Shown here in pieces: positions 19,679 to 30,300 of a stretch of DNA of 64,000 nt (position 1 is its first letter; each line of letters begins with the position of its first letter). The notes below the pieces were generated by a model. That model searched no databases, was not told where the DNA came from, and saw only the letters and a list, made by a program, of their open reading frames with translations. Made by a program: the position numbers and the translations under genes. The stretch is from Azolla caroliniana (Eukaryota; Polypodiophyta), in the NCBI GenBank assembly GCA_043228905.1, contig JBHGNT010000021.1, positions 6,138,001-6,202,000 on the forward strand, read 5' to 3'.

Positions 19679-20304
19679 TGTCGTGAAGAAAATCGGCCAT
19701 AGGCAGAATCAGAGAGAAAGCGCGTGAACCGGCCCCTACACGGATGGACGCGTGACTATATACTTTGTACACGAACCGATGGATGTGACTACTAAGCCAC
19801 ACGCATTTATTAGAGGGGATTGTGCGTATCCCAGAGAGGGGACAGGGAATAAAAGGAAGAAGAGAAGAGAAAAATGATCATCGCGCGCGAGGGAGAAGGG
19901 AAGCGATGTTGTAGAAGGGAAGTCGAGCTCTCTCTCTACTCCTCGAGCCGTCGTTCTCTATGGGTCCGTCGCCGCCTGTGGGAGTGCATTGCCTCTGCTT
20001 CATGGACAGCCCGTGTGCTTCCAGCAGAGTCGCTCCCTTTTCCCATTGTTTCTTGCAGTCAGGTGACTGTCGTCGATGTGCGTGAGTAGGGTCCCCGTGT
20101 CGGGTCCGTCACCGCCACATCGGTTGTAACTGTCAGGGATTGAAATCTCTTGCCATTATAATTAAGTGTTACAATTCTATCTCTTTCCTTCTCTCTTTTC
20201 GTGTCGGTGAATCTCTCTTTGTCTCTCTCTCTCTCTCTCGCTCCTCGGTCCAAGACCCCCGTGGTCCCGCCCCTTTCCACACGTACGTGCATAATAACGC
20301 GACA
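19679..20304 (+). repeat. 3' LTR of the gypsy element (626 bp)
   Basis: It runs TGTCGTGAAG to CGCGACA and follows pol and a purine tract in the right order. The last 60 bases (CAAGACCCCCGTGGTCCCGCCCC and on) recur at the ends of the LTRs at 20309-21176, 21200-21841 and 24937-26845. No matching 5' LTR exists upstream of pol. ACGT follows at 20305-20308. Confidence 0.78.
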
Positions 20305-20308
20305 ACGT

Positions 20309-21176
20309 TGTCGTGAAGATTCCGAGCCATGGTGAGAAACCAGGGAATATCAGAAGAATCGGCGGGGTGGAGCATGTGCACTCACCCTTGTACAAATGGT
20401 GTAGGTGAAAGGGGGTGCCTTTATGGTGCCGAGTAGGAATCAAGACGGGATAGAGAATCCCATGCAAATCGAGATTTATCCCACATTGTAACGCATCCCT
20501 CTCCTTGTTCTATAAAAGGGAGGGAGGGTCCCTTGTAGAGGGGTTTCCTGTTTTGAGTTAGGAGGGTAAACCATTAGATTTAGGGTTTGGTAGTTTGGTC
20601 TTTTCACCCTATTTCGTTTAGGGTTTCATCTTGGCAGCTTTCTTCTTCTTCTTCTTCTTCTTACTTTCTTGTTTTGGTTAGGGTTCTTCAACTTCTTCTT
20701 CTCCTTCGTGTCTGTTTAGGGTTTAGTCCAGTGAAGAGCTTGTATGTTCAGTGGGGTTTGCTTCTGCTCGGTCTCCTATGCAAGACCCCGCTCGGCGCGA
20801 CGAGCCCGAGAGCTCCCTGATCGGCGGCTTGGCAACAGACGGCTATTGTAACCTAACCTACCCTGGTCTGGCTCGAAGCCGAAGTTGTATCTTGCTCTTG
20901 TAATTATATATATAAAAGGTTGTGCATATTTGTGTCTCTGTTGGTGTACATAAGAGGCATGTGTTGAGTCGGTGTTGCATGTGTGGTCCCTCTCTCTCTC
21001 TCTCTCCCTCTCTCGTGTTCGGTAGCCGGCGATACGTGTCCGGAATCGCACCGGTTTGCGCCACAACAAGTGCAGCCGAGACCGGAGAGAGTCGGCTTCT
21101 CGACATCCATCTCTTCCTCGTCCGAGACCCTCGTGGTCCCGCCCCTTTCGACACATACTTGCGGAAAACCGCGACA
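20309..21176 (+). repeat. LTR A of the TGTCGTGAAG family (868 bp)
   Basis: Starts TGTCGTGAAGATTCC and ends CCGCGACA. It matches LTR B (21200-21841, inverted) over its start, a TTCTATAAAAGGGAGGGAGG promoter-like block near 20509-20530, and the end block GTGGTCCCGCCCC. It is flanked by ACGT on the left and ACAT on the right, an imperfect 4-bp duplication. No internal region follows, so it looks like a solo LTR. Confidence 0.75.
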
Positions 21177-22840
21177 ACATGGTTCTTACTTAAGGCCGTT
21201 GTCGTGAAATTACGCGCATGCACGTCGGAAAGGGCGGAACCACAGGGTTCTCAGACGAGGGAGAAAGGGGTGCCAGGAAAACCGACACTGGACACGACCC
21301 GGAGGTAACCGAACACGAGAGAGAGAAAGAAAAAGAGAGAGAGCATGCGCGCGACACCGACTCTTATACACAAGAAACAAAAGGGCTATGCTCCTGGCAC
21401 CACCGAATACACCAATATGCACAAACAGATATGAATATATATATATATATATATATATTACAAGGGAAAAGATACAACCCCGGCTTCGAGTCGGGCTACG
21501 CTTAGAAGAAAAGAAGTTAATCCTAACATAGCTTTGCCGCCATGGCTGCGACGCCCAACTTCCCAAGAAGGAGAAGGAGAAGAAGTTACTAACCCTAGAA
21601 ACTCTTAATAAAATGACCCTCTACAAAATGGTATACCCTTACAACTCAAAATGGGCAACCCCATACAAGAGACCCCTCCCTTCCTTTTATAGCCCAAGGA
21701 GGGAGGAACGTTACAATGTGGGATCAATACTCCCCCTTATTCTATACACTGTTTTCCTACTATACATGTGCACATGTTGCACACCACCAACTTGCCCTAT
21801 TCCACCCCGGTTTCACACTATAGCCAGAAATCTTCACGACACCGTAGAGTGGCTTCTTCAGTCGGCACACTACTGTTGGATGTGTGCTTGATTCAAAGCC
21901 ATGTGGTTGTACCATGTACACCTCCTCTTCTAATTCTCCTTGGAGAAAGGAGTTCTTTACATCCATCTAGTGGAGGTGCCACCCTTTTGCCGCTGCAAGT
22001 GCAATCATGGTTCAAACAATCGTCATCTTTGCCACTAGGGCAAAGGTCTCTTCATAGTCGATACCATGCATTTGTGCATAGCCTTTTGCTACGAGTCGGG
22101 CTTTATAGCAGTTGACGATGCCATCAACATTATACTTCACTTTGTAAATCCATTTGCAGCCGATCACCTTTTTTGTGTGGTGAGTGGGGAACGAGATCCC
22201 ATGTCTTCTTCTTCCATAGTGCATGCATCTCCTCGTTCATTGCTTCGACCCATCGTGGATCCTTGGCTAGCTTGGAAAAAATTTCCGGTTCACGAACAAT
22301 TGCCACCTTCATCATAAAGGCATAGTGATATGCCATATAGTCGTTGTAGCTGAATCAACTAACTGGATTCTTCTCACATGTGGAGCGTGAGAGTTTTTCA
22401 TTTGCCATGGCAATGGCTTTCTGCACACCATGTGTCCTCATAAGAGGCACATCAAGGCCATCAAGCTCACTGTCAAGTGAGTGAGCAAATTCATTGCCAT
22501 CGAATTGATCGTCTTCATACTCTGCATTTTGGACTTCCCTTTGTCCATCTTTGGACTCGGCCGAGACGTGCTTTGGTCGCGTAGAGGCTCTTGAGATCAG
22601 ACTCTCCTCAACTATTGCTCTTAGTTATTCTTCGTTGTCCGGGTTTCCATCAAAATCTATCGTGATTTGCTCAGGGGAAATCGGCTCGGGTTCGTACCAT
22701 GATGTCGATTTGTCAAAGACTACATCTCGACTTACGCGAACCTTCCAAGTAGAGGGGTTGAAACATTTGTACCCTTTTTGCTCCACAGAGTATCCTATGA
22801 GGATACATTTCTCTGACTTGGGATCTAGCTTTTGCCATTG
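21177..22840 (-). pseudogene. Ty1/copia pol relic: integrase end and reverse transcriptase start
   Basis: Minus strand. From 22840 down, KLDPKSEKCILIGYS, KGYKCFNPSTWKV and SRDVVFDKS are the conserved end of copia integrase. After a linker with one stop (near 22620), reverse transcriptase begins with PRWVEAMNEEMHALWKKKTW, then after a frameshift GCKWIYKVKY, YKARLVAKGYAQ and, after another break, [18 protein letters not shown] and CRLKKPLYG. There the solo LTR at 21200-21841 interrupts it, and the last few codons are in 21177-21199. The catalytic YVDD half, RNase H and the 3' LTR are gone. Stops and frameshifts make it inactive. It belongs with the 5' LTR and primer site at 23529-24109. Confidence 0.85.
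21200..21841 (-). repeat. LTR B of the same family, solo, opposite orientation (642 bp)
   Basis: On the minus strand it starts TGTCGTGAAGATTTCTGGC and ends TTTCACGACA. It is flanked by a perfect CCGT duplication (21196-21199 and 21842-21845). Removing it joins the copia reading frame at 21846 to the 23-base spacer at 21177-21199, so it was inserted into a copia pol. GCTATAAAAGG on the minus strand near 21697 is a likely TATA region. Confidence 0.85.
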
Positions 22841-23528
22841 TCAGGATGTGGCATGTCTAGTGGGAGAAAATGTGGTTCCACGCACATCACACAAACACTT
22901 GTAAATATAAAAAATAAGACGAAGGCCTAGAATAATTGGAGTGCATACAACGGGGTGCAACCTTGAAATAATTTGAGTGCATACAACATGTTGCAACAAG
23001 GTTTGAACCTTGCACCTTTAAGATAGAAGACGTTTGGCTTACCACTAGGATTACTATCATGTACTATAAATGTGATATATGTTTTCTTTTCATATTCAAT
23101 TTACACATGAAACAACCATACAAAACCGTGTGCACAAAACCATTGTTCCAATCCCATAGTTTTGTGCATGTCACAAAGCAAAACCATGTGCATAGAAACC
23201 ATGGCTCCAAACCCATGGTTTTGTGCATGGACAAACCTATAAAACCCTAGTAGAGCTTGTGTAAAAGGGGGGTCGAGATCGAGGAAATAGAGTGAGAGTA
23301 AGAGAGACAAAGAATGGCACACAATATGTAACTGTATTATTTGAGCTCAAAGTTACAATAAAATCGAGACAACAACCTTAACACTAGGTTACAAAGCCAG
23401 TTATATACCAACTAGGCTAGGGCAGCTGCCCTTTGACATATTTACATTATTGTCCTAAACCTAGCCTATCCAAGGGACAATGTGAATACGACCATTATAC
23501 ACTTGTATTCGATATGAGCTACCAAATC
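22841..23528. other. Region between copia primer site and pol, decayed or replaced
   Basis: The gag, protease and integrase core expected here are not readable. A tRNA-like module (GGTTCAAACC with CTAGTGGTAAG on the minus strand) lies at 22988-23040. At 23105-23240 a short unit with AAAACCATGTGCA and CATGGTTTTGTGCATG repeats in both orientations. The rest is unremarkable. Confidence 0.5.
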
Positions 23529-23540
23529 GCTCTGATACCA
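23529..23540 (-). promoter_or_regulatory. Primer-binding site complementary to initiator tRNA-Met
   Basis: The minus strand reads TGGTATCAGAGC, the classical plant copia primer site, and it touches the LTR end at 23541 with no spacer. This fixes the element's orientation as minus. Confidence 0.88.
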
Positions 23541-24109
23541 TGTAAAGAATCAAGTGTGATTCTATACATCGGAATAGGTTACAAATGTGTGTTATGTGTG
23601 TGTGAAAGAGGAGAGAGGAGAGACACAAGTTAGATAGGAAAATAGAATACTCAAGATGTATATTAACAAGGAGTAGAGAATAGCAACTACAAAGGTAATA
23701 GCATTACAATGGAGATTTACCGACGACTAAAATCCACTGCCGAATTAATTCCCGGTGACCTTATCCGACAACGTGTGGAATGGCTGAAAGCGGCGACGGA
23801 CTCTTGGGTATATCTAATCCAAGTGTTGTAGGGTTAGAGAGCCGTATGATGGGCGACTATCACGTACGGTTCGGGGCTACAAAGTAGGAGGGTGCTTTAT
23901 ATAAGCTCGGCCTCTCTCTACTTTATCTCACTCTCTCTCTAGAACCTTGGGGAATGTGGACACTCATTAGTTATGGGGAATATGGAACTCATTAGTTATG
24001 TGTCATAGTTAATGTGTAGAAAGTAGTGGTGACCCTTGGCCTTTAAGTGCTAATGGATTCTCAAAAGGTGTGTTCACACACTAGACTAGGTTGAGGTTGA
24101 TTCTCCACA
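23541..24109 (-). repeat. 5' LTR of the minus-strand copia element (569 bp)
   Basis: The end next to the primer site is GATTCTTTACA on the minus strand. The far end TGTGGAGAATC at 24109 forms an imperfect inverted terminal pair with it. The far boundary rests only on this pairing, because no second LTR copy is in the window. CT-rich runs near 23930 fit an LTR leader. Confidence 0.7.
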
Positions 24110-24936
24110 AACCGGAATGGTTCATCAATACTTAGCTACATGTTTATATAGCATGTTTTATACATGCATGCTCACCACCTCATAGGCATCTCTATCATCC
24201 TCACTTTAGAACTTTACAAAAAAATGAGTATGAACTATAGAGATTGAATCAAAATATGTCATTATAAATTATAATCAAACGTTCAAAAACTCATAAAACT
24301 TATATTCGAGAATATGAAGAAAACATGACATAGGCGGTAGTAGCATCACAACTTACCATTAGGGTGACCTAATTTCTAATAACAAAGAGAAAAAAAGAAA
24401 CCATCAAAAACTCATAAAACGTATATTCGAGGATATGAAGAAAACATGACATAGGCAGTAGTAGCATAACAACTTACCACTAGGGTGACCTAATTTCTAA
24501 TAACAAAGAAAAAAAAAAGGAACATGACACTAACATAAAATTTTGCCATGACATAGGCAGTAGTAGCATAACAACTTACCACTCAGGTGAGCTAATTTCT
24601 AATAACAAAGAAAGAAAGAAATAGAAGAGAAAGGAACATGACACTAACAACAAGATATGAGAAAGTTCGGAATTGGACCCAAGACACAAGTAATAGTAGT
24701 AGAACAACTTACCACTAGGTTGTGCTTAGTTCTAATAATAAAAAGTAAAAGCAAAAACCTATTATAACACTAACATAAAATTTTGTTATTACATGGTACG
24801 AGAGAGAGATGAGAAAATTGGGAATCGAACCCAAGACATAGACAGCAATAGGATGACTCCTTACCACTAGGGTGAGCTGAATTGTAATGAGAATAAATTT
24901 AAAAAAGGAGCACGTATTTTTTCCATTTCAAAACGT
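24110..24936. repeat. Degenerate tandem array with tRNA-like B-box/A-box segments
   Basis: About five units of 100-125 bp carry GACATAGGC(G/A)GTAGTAGCAT, ACAACTTACCA(C/T)TAGGGTGA and CTAATTTCTAATAACAAAG. On the minus strand the core reads CTAGTGGTAAG. The last unit (near 24830-24890) has it together with GGTTCGATTCC at tRNA-like spacing. No protein-coding signal. Confidence 0.7.
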
Positions 24937-26845
24937 TGTCGCGATGTTTCACGCGTGTGTGTTACTTGGGCGGGACCACAAGGGGTCTTGAACTAGGGAG
25001 TACTGAAGGGATAAAGAAGACCTGAGGTTTGCTTTACGACAATACTACTTCCCGACCCCTTCCCAAGCAAGGGCGCGTTGCCCATTTTGTGAGGCCGGTA
25101 GCTTTCGTTGATCACGACTAGTCGAGTTTTCAAGATCACTACACGAGCCAAGTGATCAAACAGGTACAAGCAAAGATGAGCACGCAAGATGAACGCACAA
25201 GGGGACGATAACACAAACACGAATGCCCGTATGTCTTTATGAGGAGGAGAGGTGCATGGGCACGCCCGAACGCTCCCTTGTCACAAGACGTCGAACATAC
25301 GAGGAAGACACAAAACACATGCACAAATGCTCGTACGCCTTTATGAGGAGAGGTGCATGGGCACGCCCAAAACGCTCCCTCGTCACAAGACGACCGAACA
25401 TACAAGGAAGACACAAACACAGGCACCAAATGCTCGTACGCCTTTATGAGGAGGAGAGGTGCATGGGCACGCCCGAAACACTCCCTCGTCACAAGACAAC
25501 CGAACGTACAAGGAAGACACAAACACATGCACAAATGCCCGTACGCCTTTATGAGGAGGAGAGGTGCATGGGCACGCTCGAAACGCTCCCTTGTCACAAG
25601 ACGCCCGAACGTATAAGGAAGACACAAGCACACGCACAAATGCTCGTACGCCTTTATGAGGAGGAGAGGTGCATGGGCACGCCCGAAATGCTCCCTCGTC
25701 ACAGGACGCCCGAATGTACAAGGAAGACACAAGCACACGCACAAATGCTCGTACGCCTTTATGAGGAGGAGAGGTGCATGGGCACGCCCGAAACGCTCCC
25801 TCGTCACAAGACGATCGAACGTACAACGAAGACACAAACACACGCAAGAATGCTCGTACGCCTTTATGAGGAGGAGAGGTGCATGGGCACGCCCGAAACA
25901 CTCACTCATCACAAGACGGCCGAATGTACAAGTGGACGAGAACAAAGAAAGAAAAAAAAAATCACGAATGATATTGGCTAAAGAAATAAATAGGTGTTCA
26001 ATTCCAACGCAAGAGGGCCCTTTATAAAATAGGGTTTGATTACAATGTGGTAACTTGTAGTTAACCATAAGCTCAACAAAACATAAATATTAAATGCCCT
26101 TAAAGACAACAGCAAATCCGAACACGGAGCACGAACACGACGAAGACGAACACACGAGCGCCACAAAAATGCCAACCCCAACGAACCACGACCACCCGAA
26201 CGGCGAGGCGAGCAAACGGGCTCGCAACGACGAACGAGGCGAAGCAACGTCGAACCAACGAAGCTAGTCTCACAAGCACTATAAACGAGCACTTCGAGTG
26301 CCAGCTCGAAGAAGACGAGCATGTGGCGATGAGGGGATGAAAGGGTATGAGATGAAGAGAAGTGGTGAAGAAGATGGTGAAGAGATCCGAATGAAAAATG
26401 GTGATAGTCTCCTCCTCCCAAAACGTCCTCCTAAATGGGCCCCCCTCGACCTCATTTTATAGGAAAAAAAAGAAGGGGGGTCGCCAATTTTGTATTCAAT
26501 GTAAAAGGAATAAAATTCCTTAAATCACGTTATATTGTAAGATTGGATTTGAACCATGCACCTCTAGTTAAAAGTCAATGTGACTATCCACTAGTCCATT
26601 AACTCTCTCCTATATAATATATAATTCTATCTCTAGAAATTCATAACCTATCTCCCCTCTACTTTTTATCTCTCCTCTCTCTTACTTTTTACACGAGCTT
26701 CTATACCTCCTTTCCACCCTTTCTTTTCCCTTTTCTTTTGCATGTGCACAATTAATTGCCTTTGTGTGCACACACATTGCACATGCACATTTTGACCCCC
26801 CCTTTCGCCGATTTTTCCCACTCTCGAGCACGCCACATCATGACA
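24937..26845 (-). repeat. LTR C, long solo LTR of the TGTC...GACA group (1909 bp)
   Basis: The minus strand starts TGTCATGATGTGG and ends CATCGCGACA. It has a perfect ACGT duplication at 24933-24936 and 26846-26849. Its end block (CAAGACCCC-TGTGGTCCCGCCC) matches LTRs A, B and the gypsy 3' LTR. It contains a large minisatellite (25215-25925) and a tRNA-like module on the minus strand near 26540-26605. Confidence 0.78.
25215..25925. repeat. Minisatellite of about 105-bp units within LTR C
   Basis: Seven units share GCTCGTACGCCTTTATGAGG, AGGTGCATGGGCACGCCCGA and GTCACAAGACG. Both strands stay open over most of the array, giving repetitive frames such as a 309-codon minus frame and a 252-codon plus frame. 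Periodicity and use of several frames argue against a real protein. Confidence 0.88.
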
Positions 26846-27243
26846 ACGTGTTCATTTCCAAACGTTTAAATGCTTGCACTAACATGAATATTACGTTTTA
26901 TGAATGAATGTATTAAAGTAGAATGAGTATAGATACAAGATAGGCGATGAGAGCTTAAGACTGGTGTTGATTCGAATTGATTTGAGAGTTCATGTATGCC
27001 CTTATTTATAGGTTCCCATAGAATAGCCTACAGATTTCTATAATGTTCTAGAATGTTCTTCTCCTAAAATATTCTAAGATGTTCAAGAATGTTCCAGAGT
27101 ATTTATAGTAATCAGTGTATTACAAGAAGTAGCTTTTATCATCTCATATGATCATGGTCTATCTTAATGGTGGGGTTGTTGATCATGTATTATAAGGTCT
27201 TGGGTTCAGGCCTAGCTGAAGCCATGATGTTTATGTATTCGTG
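26846..27243. other. AT-rich spacer before the chromovirus fragment
   Basis: No gene seen. Short GAATGTTC-like repeats occur at 27040-27100. Integrase homology only becomes readable near 27244. Confidence 0.5.
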
Positions 27244-28066
27244 ACAACTGATGGTCAAACCAAAAGTACCAATCAAACCTTAGAACAATACCTTTGTTGC
27301 TTCATCAATTATCAACAGGATGATTGGGTGGACTATTTCCATTTTGGGGAGTTTTCTTATAATAATTAAGTTCATTCTTCTACCAAACTTACTCCTTCTT
27401 TGCTAACATGGGTGTTCATCCCCGTTGAACAATGCTTGACCACCCAAAAATCTCGAAAAACCCTATTGTGGAGGATCATCCAGGAAATTCATATTGCTCT
27501 TTTTCATCATTTACATAAAGCTCAAGCCACCTATAAGATATTTGTTGATCACCATCAACTTGACTCATCACCAAAAAAACCCAAATTTTATGTTGGAGAT
27601 CATGTATACCTCTTACGACATAATGTGAAGACCACTAGACCTTATAACAAGTCAGATTATCAACGTTCTGGTCCATATTTAATAACTAAATGGATCAATG
27701 AAGTTGCTTTTCATCTCAATCTCCCACCTCATATGCATATTCATCCAATGTTCCATGTCTCACTCTTGGAAAACCTCAAACTCTATTCCAAATCGTGTTG
27801 TTCCTCCTCCACCTCCTATTGAGCTTGATGAAGGCCTAGAATATGAAGTGAAAATCATTTTGGACTCCAAAGTTGTGAGCAACAAATTGTATTATTTCAT
27901 TGATTGGTTGGGTTATACACCTACAGATCAAACATGGGAGCCAGCTGAAAATCTCAATAATACCAAAAAACTTGAACTTGAAAATCTCATCAACGATATC
28001 CGAATAAGCCAAGTCCTAACTTGTGCATTGCGACTCATGGAACTCGTGGTCAAAGGAAGGGGATAA
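27244..28066 (+). pseudogene. Chromovirus (Ty3/gypsy) integrase C-terminus and chromodomain
   Basis: The translation begins TDGQTKSTNQTLEQYL, the segment with the last integrase catalytic residue, and continues DDWVDYFHFGEFSYNN and FFANMGVHP. After a frameshift come KPKFYVGDHVYLL and the GPY/F-like block YQRSGPYLI with HPMFHVSLLE. A second frameshift near 27780 gives the chromodomain: YEVKIILDSKV...YYFIDWLGY, then QTWEPAENL. Chromodomains direct chromovirus insertion to marked chromatin. At least two frameshifts and a stop make the copy dead. The catalytic core start is missing. Confidence 0.88.
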
Positions 28067-28420
28067 TGTTATGAACATATACCAAAACTTCAAGACTTCT
28101 AATAGAGATTCAAACCCATGACCTCGTCAAAGAGGATGTGTAACCTCAACCACAAGGATACATTACATTTATGAGGTCAGTAGGAAATATAATATTATGA
28201 AATTTGTAACCGCATAGGGTAACGCATGATTACCAAGTGTCATGTGTGCCTATGAGGTGGTGGGCATGCATGATGGTATTATTCAGCTACAAGTTCTCCC
28301 CATCAATGATCACAAGAACCTAACGTATTTCCAGAATGCTCGAGTCTCAATGATCGTTGATTAACTATGAGATTTGATATGGAGAAACTTCCAAGAATGG
28401 GCGTCAATGCGTAAAAGAGC
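28052..28420 (+). repeat. Polypurine tract and truncated 3' LTR of the chromovirus
   Basis: AAAGGAAGGGGA (28052-28063) is followed by TGTTATGAAC at 28067, the expected start of a 3' LTR after the chromodomain. A tRNA-like module (minus strand, GGGTTTGAATC) lies near 28092-28150. The LTR is lost at about 28420, where an opposite-strand pol fragment begins. Confidence 0.6.
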
Positions 28421-30300
28421 CTACAATAGCCAAAAGCTCCTTGTCATGAATCTCATAATTAATTTCCACAGCTTCAATTTCCGCGAATGAAAAGCAACTG
28501 GATATAATAGCCCGTTTTCGTTGGGTTGTGAGAGGACGTTCCCAAGTGCAAAATCTGATGCATCGGCTTCCAAAATAAAGGGTTTGTCTTGGTCAACATG
28601 GATCAAAATAGGAGCTGATGTGAATGCACGTTTTAAGCTTCAAATGCCTTGATCGCACTAGAATTCCATATGAAGGGTTGGTTTTTATGTGTTAATTGTG
28701 TAAGAGGTAGAACCTTCTTTGAGTAGTTCCTAATGAATTTGATAAAAATTTGCAAATCCCAAGAAACATTGGACATCACACAAAAATTGTGGTGTTTCCC
28801 ACTCTAGAATTGTTTGCACCTTTGCTGGATCCATAGAGATTCTTTCTAGTGAGATTGTGCACCCAAGGAATTCCACTTGGTTGAGATCAAAACTACATTT
28901 CTTGAGTTTGGCATAGAGACCATATTCTTGTAATCGTCGTAGAACTTGGCATACATGCTCATCATGTTCTTCTTGACTCTTGGAAAATATCAAAATATCG
29001 TCCAAATAAATGATGGTGAATATATCCAAGAAGTCTCGGAAAATATCATTGGCGATATATTGAAAAACTACATTCGAAAGTATTTGGCTCCACTCAACCG
29101 CTCCAAAAGTGTTGGTATTAAAGGTAAGGCATACCTATTTCGAATTGTGATTTTGTTTAATCCTCGGTAATCTACGACCAAACGAAGCAATCCATCTTTC
29201 TTCTTGACAAAAAATATCGGTGCACCATCGAGAGATTTGGAATGACAAATAAATCCACTAGCTAAATTTTCATCAATATAGTCGTGAAGAACCTTGAGTT
29301 CGGCAGGCCATAAACTATAAATTGGTTCACATGGAGGATTTTTTCTTGGTTGAAGATCAACAGGACAATCATAAGGTCAATGTTCTGGGAGACTAACAAC
29401 TTTGTTCTTATTGAAGACATCTTAGAATTCTTGATACTTGGTTGGATGTAAGGTACTCGACTTTTGTTCAGCTAGTGTTGGCATTGTTATTATCGCAAAT
29501 ATAAACATTTCTTCTTTTTGTCCCTCTTTGCATAAGGTTTTTAGAGATATTGTTGAGATCTGATGGCACTCTTAGTGGTTTTTCATGGATTCTAGGATAA
29601 CTCGTTTCGTCCAGTCAATTTGGGGGTTGTGAAGCTCAAACCAACGTAGACCGAGGACAATCGGATGCTCAAGACTATAGATGATATCGAATGATATGAC
29701 ACAATCTAAATCACTGACTCGAACTACATGTACTAAGTCAAACTCTTCAGTTATGTCTCTAGAGGCAATAGGTCGACCATCTATGACTGTGACTGATATT
29801 GGACAATGCAATGGTTTTAATAAGATATTATGGGTCAAGGCAAAAATACAGTCCATGAAACAAGAGTTGGCTCTTGAATCTAAGAGAGCATATGCAGAGA
29901 CATGATGACATCTAGAGGTACTAAGCTCAACTTGGGCCGAAAAAACCCTATTAACTTGGTTCGATGAAATGGAACCAATGCTATGGACTGACTCTACAAA
30001 TTCTCAGTTATCCAACCAAATGGCTCCTATTTTGGTTGGATTTACGTGTTTAACACCGCATCTAGTTGGCTAAGCACTCAAAACAATTTGAAGGTGTAGG
30101 GCTACTAGGATTGCTAGATGCATTTGGAGAATCGAGATCAAATTTAGTACTAGCACTTACTTGATTAACTTGACGCCTAGGTCAATGAGAACAATTTATC
30201 ACCATATGTCATGAACCACCACAATATAAACATAGTCAGTTCGCTTGACGTCTCTACTTTTCAGTTTCTGTTAAAGGTCCTCGATGACGTGCAGAATCGA
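28421..30300 (-). pseudogene. Chromovirus-like gag end, protease, reverse transcriptase and RNase H, opposite strand
   Basis: Read on the minus strand from 30240: a CCHC-type knuckle CLYCGGS-HMVINC (about 30190-30235, one stop); a retropepsin-like region around 29572-29880 where the usual active-site DSG appears as DSR; reverse transcriptase from about 29390 ([20 protein letters not shown]) with the catalytic YLDDILIFS at about 29000; then RNase H start [15 protein letters not shown] near 28580. Several frameshifts and stops interrupt it. The order gag-protease-RT-RNase H is normal. Integrase should follow toward lower coordinates, but an integrase-chromodomain piece lies there on the other strand. 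Confidence 0.87.

Noticed and set aside
24937-26845. The regular repeats at 25215-25925 as a CRISPR-like or satellite gene array
   Set aside because: Units are directly joined, imperfect and lack unique spacers; the host is a plant; the array sits within LTR ends with a target duplication.
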